Assembly: GCF_900115775.1 (NCBI RefSeq)
Contig: NZ_FOXS01000001.1
Span: 1,488,001-1,552,000, forward strand
DNA length: 64,000 nt
Direction: 5' to 3'
Origin: Hymenobacter arizonensis
GTDB lineage: Bacteria > Bacteroidota > Bacteroidia > Cytophagales > Hymenobacteraceae
Shown: positions 59,144 to 64,000 of the stretch, in pieces
Numbering within the stretch: the stretch's first letter is position 1
Layout of the letters: every line of letters begins with the position of its first letter
The notes under the pieces: model-generated
Databases searched by the model: none
What the model was told of the DNA's origin: nothing
Seen by the model: only the letters and a program-made list of their open reading frames with translations
Translations under genes and position numbers: made by a program

Positions 59144-61276
59144 TCATTTCTTCTTGGCAGCCTGGGGCTGCGCTGGGCCGCTGGTAGCCGCAACACCCGC
59201 CAATGGCACAAACACGGGCAGCTCACTAAGCGGCACGGCCGCCGCGCCGTTCTTCGTCGTCAGCTTGGCCTGGGCCATCCGGTCGGCCCCTACCACCGGG
59301 GTAAAGTATACTCCCTTCGATTCAAGAGTCAGCGCATACGTGCTTTTCTTATCATCTTCCACCGGCAGCCATAGCACCGCCATGCGCTCCATCCCATCAG
59401 CCCAGATATCAACCCGCGGGTTCTCACTCTTTCTTTCCTGAAACTTGTATTTGCCCATCAGCGCCTGGGTCTGCATCAGAAAATCAGCCGCCGGCCGGCG
59501 GGTGTTGTCCGAGTTCAGCATGCCGCAGGACTGGTATATATAAGGCACCTTGCCATTATCGTCGAACGCTTGGTACCACGCAATGCCGTCGATGCCGTGG
59601 GCCGCTACCTCCAGCAGCGTTCGCAACGACCACACCCCTTGCGTTAGGTGAATGCGGGCCTGCGGAATCAGCTCGCGCTTGGGGTAAGCAGTCAAATCAC
59701 TGGCCCGGACCGCCGCCAGCGGCGACTGCGGGTGCACGTCGTAGCCGGTTTCAGTAATCACCACGGGCTTGCCCCCGCCGTAGATATTCGAGAAATCGAC
59801 CATACGCTTGGCTGCTGCCCCCAACCGGCTGTTCTCTGGGGCAATGCCCCGAGTCTGCTTGCCGTTGTGCTGGGCCCCGCCGCCGTCGGTGGCATACTGG
59901 TGGTAGTTCCACTGGTCCAGCGGAATGTCGAGGGTGCCGTCTGGCTTGTAGCCGCGCGTTTTTTTCCAGCAGTCTATCATGCCCCGGAAGGCATCGGGCG
60001 TGGCTTTGGCTAGGCCAGCATTCAGCACAATGGCGCTGGGGTCGGCGGTTTTGATGCCGCAGGTAGGTCCCAGGCGCCCCTGAGCCCCGTCGTACACCAC
60101 CGACTGGTGCAGGCCCATTTTCCAGCCGCTCATGTAGTGGCTCAGGCCTTTCCAGTCTTTGTCGAGCTCGTTGTGCGCCTCGTAATAGCGCACGTAGCCT
60201 AGGCCCTTGCGGGGCTGGGCCACCGGCGCGTTGGGGTATTCCGGCACGGTATATAGCTTCAGGTTGGCATCCGGAATGCTTTTGTTGAACCCATAGCGAG
60301 CCGCCATTTGGTAGGCCGCTTCGCCCGAGGGTTTGTAGGCCGCCTCCTGCATGTAGTCGGCGGTAAAGTTGTGGGGTGACGCATCCACGTCGAGAAACTC
60401 CTTGCCCTCGTAGCTGTTTTTGGGCCAGGTCTCCATTTCTGGCTTGGTGGCATGCACAAACGTGAGCATCAATTCCTTCCTATCGGCACGGGCCCGGCCG
60501 GCCACCTTGTCCAGATTCCAGTACCGGAACTGGTGCTGCCCCACTGCCGGGACAAACTTTTCCAGCTCTATGTACATGCGCAGCACGCCCCCAAACACGT
60601 CGCGCATGGCTCCATATTTCGCTTCGCTAATGGAGCCGCCGTCGGGCATATTGAAATTCCAGGGGAAGGCATTGGTCCCCGTGAAATCGGCCAGCGGGGC
60701 TCGCGGCCGCTGGTACTTAACCGGCTTAAACGGCCGGTAGTCGCCCACAATCTCAAGCTTGGCAGGCTGCGCGTTTTTCGGCCCGCGCAGCACCAGCCGC
60801 TCGTACACCACATCGCGGGGTAGCTCCACGGTTTCCACTTCGTTGTAGCGCTTGCCCGTAAAGGTGTGCACCAGCTTCTCGGCGCCTCCGCTGCCACGAG
60901 CCACAGCGTAATAACGCTGCCCGGGGTCAAATTCGCCCTTGCCGTCCAGAATACGCAGCTTTAGGTTCTTGGTGTCCCACTGCGGCGGAAAGTCAATCAC
61001 AATGGTGTGCTCATTCAGCAGCAGCCCGTGGCCGGGATTAAACGTGTTGGTGGGGTCCTTATCCTTCGGGAAAAACAGCTCAGTGGGCGGTCCATTCACG
61101 TTGTTTTGCTGGTACACTATGGTGCTTAGGTCCAGGGGCAGCACCCCGTTCACATAGCCTGGCTCGCCGGTGGGCACGGGCGCTGTTGGCACTCCGCCGG
61201 CGTCCATCGATTGCGCCGACGGCGAAGAACAACTGATTGTGGCCAGCAGAAGGGCAAGCGTAAGAACAATTTTCAT
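59144..61276 (-). CDS. Putative lipoprotein glycoside hydrolase (clan GH-A fold)
   Basis: A 710-residue protein with a lipoprotein signal (hydrophobic about 2-13, Cys near 15 in LLATISCSS). The first 190 residues look like beta-sandwich (FPPQWDTKNLKLRILDGKG). The following barrel carries YYEAHNELD with candidate acid/base Glu370 and VVITETGYDVH with candidate nucleophile Glu509, the N-E and T-E signature of clan GH-A glycosidases. A C-terminal beta domain (about 600-690) and a Lys-rich end follow. No GH family number can be given safely. It is divergent from the PA14 glycosidase gene, 426 bp away; both may act on the same polysaccharide. Confidence 0.82.
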   Translation of the reverse strand: MKIVLTLALLLATISCSSPSAQSMDAGGVPTAPVPTGEPGYVNGVLPLDLSTIVYQQNNVNGPPTELFFPKDKDPTNTFNPGHGLLLNEHTIVIDFPPQWDTKNLKLRILDGKGEFDPGQRYYAVARGSGGAEKLVHTFTGKRYNEVETVELPRDVVYERLVLRGPKNAQPAKLEIVGDYRPFKPVKYQRPRAPLADFTGTNAFPWNFNMPDGGSISEAKYGAMRDVFGGVLRMYIELEKFVPAVGQHQFRYWNLDKVAGRARADRKELMLTFVHATKPEMETWPKNSYEGKEFLDVDASPHNFTADYMQEAAYKPSGEAAYQMAARYGFNKSIPDANLKLYTVPEYPNAPVAQPRKGLGYVRYYEAHNELDKDWKGLSHYMSGWKMGLHQSVVYDGAQGRLGPTCGIKTADPSAIVLNAGLAKATPDAFRGMIDCWKKTRGYKPDGTLDIPLDQWNYHQYATDGGGAQHNGKQTRGIAPENSRLGAAAKRMVDFSNIYGGGKPVVITETGYDVHPQSPLAAVRASDLTAYPKRELIPQARIHLTQGVWSLRTLLEVAAHGIDGIAWYQAFDDNGKVPYIYQSCGMLNSDNTRRPAADFLMQTQALMGKYKFQERKSENPRVDIWADGMERMAVLWLPVEDDKKSTYALTLESKGVYFTPVVGADRMAQAKLTTKNGAAAVPLSELPVFVPLAGVAATSGPAQPQAAKKK

Positions 61277-61702
61277 GCGAACTGAAAAGGTTATCAACTC
61301 TTGAGGTTACGCAAAAAGCCGAAGCGGGGTACGGGCAAGCCGTGAGTCAACCCTTGCTGCCCTGCGCCCGGCATACATCCCTCGCAATTTTATATGCCCA
61401 ATAGCCTGTGTTAACTGGCTGTTGAACCTGCCTAGGCCCTGCCTCCTTTGTCCAAATTCACGGCAAGATTTAGCTGTTATATTTTCTTCATCCTATTTTG
61501 TACAAAAGATATAATAAATGGCTTATCATATAATATTCCAAGGAAATTTAAAGTTTTACGACGACTTCACAAGGTTTCTTCATAAGTTCAAGTAGCGAAT
61601 CAGAGACAGTCGAACAATAGCATAATACATTTTAATATGCAATTAGTTTAATTCTTTTCGATTCATAATCTATTCACTTACCTCACTCATCATTATTAGC
61701 GC
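61277..61702. other. Divergent promoter region of the two glycosidase genes
   Basis: 426 bp, very A/T-rich in 61450-61700, with no gene or repeat. Both glycosidase promoters must be here; I could not fix a convincing box. Confidence 0.55.
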
Positions 61703-64000
61703 ATGAAACACCTCTTCCAAAAGCTAACCTTCATTGCCCTTTGTTGGCTGTGTCTTGCCGGGCCTTCGGCCCTGGCCCAAACCGCCGACGAATACGTGCG
61801 GCCATACACCGAAAACTACCAGTACGGCGCTAACCTCGGCTACTATGGTACCACTTGGACTGATGAAGCCCTCGCTGGTTTGCTGCAGGCAACGGGCGGC
61901 CACTCGGTGCGCCCTACCCTGCCCGAGTGGTTTGTTGAAGCGTTCGGCTACAAAATTCGCGTCAACGAGTTTGACAACTACGTTAATAAACTGGGCATGA
62001 AGGAACTGACCTGCTTCATCGAAGGACCTTCCGATTCGCACCGCGACTGGAATACTTATTCTGACAAGGCCGTCTCTTCAAAATTGTTTGCCAATCTATA
62101 CGCTCCTATCTGGAACAGCGATGGCACCGTCAATCCGACCAATTACTACGCCATCTACGTTTACAAATTGCTGCTCAACTACGGCGACAAGGTTCGTTTC
62201 TGGGAGGTACTCAACGAGCCCGACTTTGCCAACGGCGCTAGCGCCGCCGCTTGGCTTACCCGTGCCCCTACCCCCGACGAGCAGTTGAACACCCGGGCCC
62301 CGTTCTACCACTACATCCGCATGCTGCGCATCACCTACGAGGTGGTTAAGAAGTACCACCCCGAGGCCTACGTATCGACCAGCGTGGGTTACCCAGAGTA
62401 CGTGGATGCCCTGATGCGCTACACCGACAACCCCAACGAAGGCGCTGTCACCCCCGAATATTCCCGCAAGGGCGGCGCTTACTTCGACGTGCTCAGCTAC
62501 CACGCCTATCCCAACTATGCGCTACACAAATGGGACAACGACTTGGGCGGTTTCCGCTACACCCGCACTTCTGACTATTCGGCCAACAGAGTCATTCAAT
62601 ACAAAGACGAAATGGTGGCCGTGCTCGACAAGTATGGCTACAACGGCACCACCCACCCCAAGAAACTGCTGACGCTGAGCGAATCCAACGTCAGCCGCCG
62701 CACTTCCGGCGACCGCACTAGCTCTGACGAGCGGCAGCGCAACTTTGGCATCAAGGCCTTGGTGCTCACCCAGAAGCATGATATCAAGCAATTCTACCTG
62801 TACCAAATTGGCGAAACCGTAAACGCGCCTGCCCCGGGCACTTCTGTGTCAGGCGGCGAAGAAATTGGCCTGATGGGCCTCTACGAAAACCTTAAGCGCG
62901 ACGGGCCCGGCTCCACCAAAATCCTCCAGCTAGGCCGCGCCTTCTCCACCACTTCCAAACTCCTCTACGGCTACTACTACGATGCCGCCCGCACCACCGC
63001 CCTTGCCCTCCCCAGCAACATCGACGGAGCTGCTTTTCGCAAAGACGGCCAGTACATATATGTATTGTGGGCCAAGGCCCTAATCGACAACGTTGAAGAG
63101 GCCAATGCCACCTATAGCTTCCCAGCTGCTACCAATGTGGGCACCGTGGAGCGCTACGAGTGGGATTACTCCCTCAACGGCACCAAAACCTCGCAGCCGG
63201 GCCAAGGCATCGAGCTCACCACCACGCCATCTTTCTTCATCGGCACGGCCGCTCCGCCCCAAGTAGCCTGCTCAGCTACTGGCACGCTCCTGCGCGAGCA
63301 ATGGGATAACGTGTCTGGCACCACCATCGCCAGCATTCCGCTCAGCCTGCCCGCCACCAGCTCCGCCGCCATCACTCAGTTTGAAGCTTCTAGCCAAACG
63401 GCCTACAACTACGCGGCCCGGGTGCGGGGCTACATCTGCGCCCCCGCCACGGGTGCATACACCTTCTCGATAGTGGGCGACGACGCCGCCGAGCTCTACC
63501 TGAGCACCGATGCCGACCCTACCAAGAAAGTCCGCATCGCCTCCTGCGCCGGCTGGACGGCCAACAACCGCGACTTTACCCGTATGGCCAGCCAGCAGTC
63601 AGCTCCCATTCAGCTGGTAACCGGACAGCGCTACTACATCGAAGCCCTGCACAAACAAGGCTGGGGCCCGGGCTACTTGGCCGTGGCTTGGCAATTGCCC
63701 AACGGTACCCGCCAAGAGCCTATCCCAGGCAGTCAGCTCTCTCCTTTTGTCGTTGCGCCCACTACCCCGCCCACCACAGTTGCTTGCGAAGGCACGGGCA
63801 GCCTGCTGCGTGAACATTGGCGCAATGTATCCGGCACAGCAATTGGTACCATTCCCACCTCAACTACTCCGAGCAGCAGCGCCGCTATCACCCAGTTTGA
63901 AGCTCCCGCGCTTAACGAAGCCAATTACGCAGCACGGGTCCGTGGCTACCTCTGCCCGCCCCGGTCCGGTCCTCACACCTTCTGGATAGTAGGCGACGAC
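61703..64000 (+). CDS. Secreted glycoside hydrolase with PA14 domains (3' end outside window)
   Basis: The frame stays open for 766 codons from ATG 61703 to the window end. A signal peptide (1-25, ending SALAQ) is followed by a clan GH-A-like barrel: RFWEVLNEPDF with candidate acid/base Glu172, SYHAYPNY, and LLTLSESNV with candidate nucleophile Glu327. After a small beta domain come a PA14 domain (about 513-685: LLREQWDNVSG, GAYTFSIVGDDAAELYLSTD, YYIEALHKQGWG) and the start of a second PA14 domain (from about 693: LLREHWRNVSG). PA14 domains bind carbohydrate. Given the phylum, more PA14 units and a T9SS tail probably follow outside the window. The substrate is unknown. Confidence 0.85.
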   Translation, partial: MKHLFQKLTFIALCWLCLAGPSALAQTADEYVRPYTENYQYGANLGYYGTTWTDEALAGLLQATGGHSVRPTLPEWFVEAFGYKIRVNEFDNYVNKLGMKELTCFIEGPSDSHRDWNTYSDKAVSSKLFANLYAPIWNSDGTVNPTNYYAIYVYKLLLNYGDKVRFWEVLNEPDFANGASAAAWLTRAPTPDEQLNTRAPFYHYIRMLRITYEVVKKYHPEAYVSTSVGYPEYVDALMRYTDNPNEGAVTPEYSRKGGAYFDVLSYHAYPNYALHKWDNDLGGFRYTRTSDYSANRVIQYKDEMVAVLDKYGYNGTTHPKKLLTLSESNVSRRTSGDRTSSDERQRNFGIKALVLTQKHDIKQFYLYQIGETVNAPAPGTSVSGGEEIGLMGLYENLKRDGPGSTKILQLGRAFSTTSKLLYGYYYDAARTTALALPSNIDGAAFRKDGQYIYVLWAKALIDNVEEANATYSFPAATNVGTVERYEWDYSLNGTKTSQPGQGIELTTTPSFFIGTAAPPQVACSATGTLLREQWDNVSGTTIASIPLSLPATSSAAITQFEASSQTAYNYAARVRGYICAPATGAYTFSIVGDDAAELYLSTDADPTKKVRIASCAGWTANNRDFTRMASQQSAPIQLVTGQRYYIEALHKQGWGPGYLAVAWQLPNGTRQEPIPGSQLSPFVVAPTTPPTTVACEGTGSLLREHWRNVSGTAIGTIPTSTTPSSSAAITQFEAPALNEANYAARVRGYLCPPRSGPHTFWIVGDD

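Overview
The window looks like chromosomal DNA of a GC-rich Bacteroidota of the Hymenobacter/Cytophagales type. This rests on strong G/C preference at third codon positions, start codons without Shine-Dalgarno sequences, one perfect TAnnTTTG -7 element, a large secreted protein with SprB-like repeats and a type IX secretion (T9SS) sorting tail, DUF937 and sce7726 proteins, and many hairpin repeats in gene gaps. The genus is an inference. I see no rRNA, insertion sequence, prophage or CRISPR array. Both ends cut genes: a pullulanase on the left and a large secreted glycosidase on the right.

Layout. 0-2.6 kb: pullulanase (partial) and PfkB, a starch/glycogen-to-glycolysis pair. 3.0-8.7 kb: a five-gene cluster of a soluble coiled-coil protein, a membrane-anchored coiled-coil protein, a solute-binding protein fused to an OmpA peptidoglycan-binding domain, an ABC permease and an ABC ATPase; this looks like an envelope-spanning ABC machine of unknown purpose. 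8.7-9.4 kb: an AT-richer unknown gene on the opposite strand. 9.6-12.6 kb: a sigma-54 activator and a histidine kinase. 12.8-31.6 kb: general genes (orphan protein, tricorn-like protease, AsmA-like protein, CocE-type hydrolase, HAD phosphatase, lipoprotein, five-PAS kinase, Prc-type protease, DNA polymerase IV). 31.8 kb: an odd tRNA-like gene with its own promoter and terminator. 32-36 kb: two GH30 glycosidases and an SGNH esterase. 37-43 kb: a DUF937/Pro-Ala-rich/OmpA protein, a small unknown gene and a LuxR-type two-component pair.

43.7-53.3 kb holds an eleven-gene same-strand cluster that reads as biosynthesis and transfer of an ulosonic (sialic-like) acid: glycosyltransferase-like protein, SpsF-type cytidylyltransferase, transketolase split into two subunits, class III aminotransferase, PtmA-like dehydrogenase, KdsC-like phosphatase, NeuB-like synthase without its usual C-terminal domain, then a fatty acid hydroxylase-family protein and an SMR transporter. 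The usual UDP-sugar epimerase step is absent and a transketolase/aminotransferase step is present, so the sugar may be unusual. This cluster and the ABC/OmpA cluster are the best candidates for undescribed systems.

53.3-64 kb carries the 1475-residue T9SS protein, a 2H phosphoesterase and two divergently transcribed glycosidases, the second with PA14 domains and running off the window. Five families of hairpin repeats (A-E in the feature list) occupy many gaps; four gaps inside the sugar operon each hold one.
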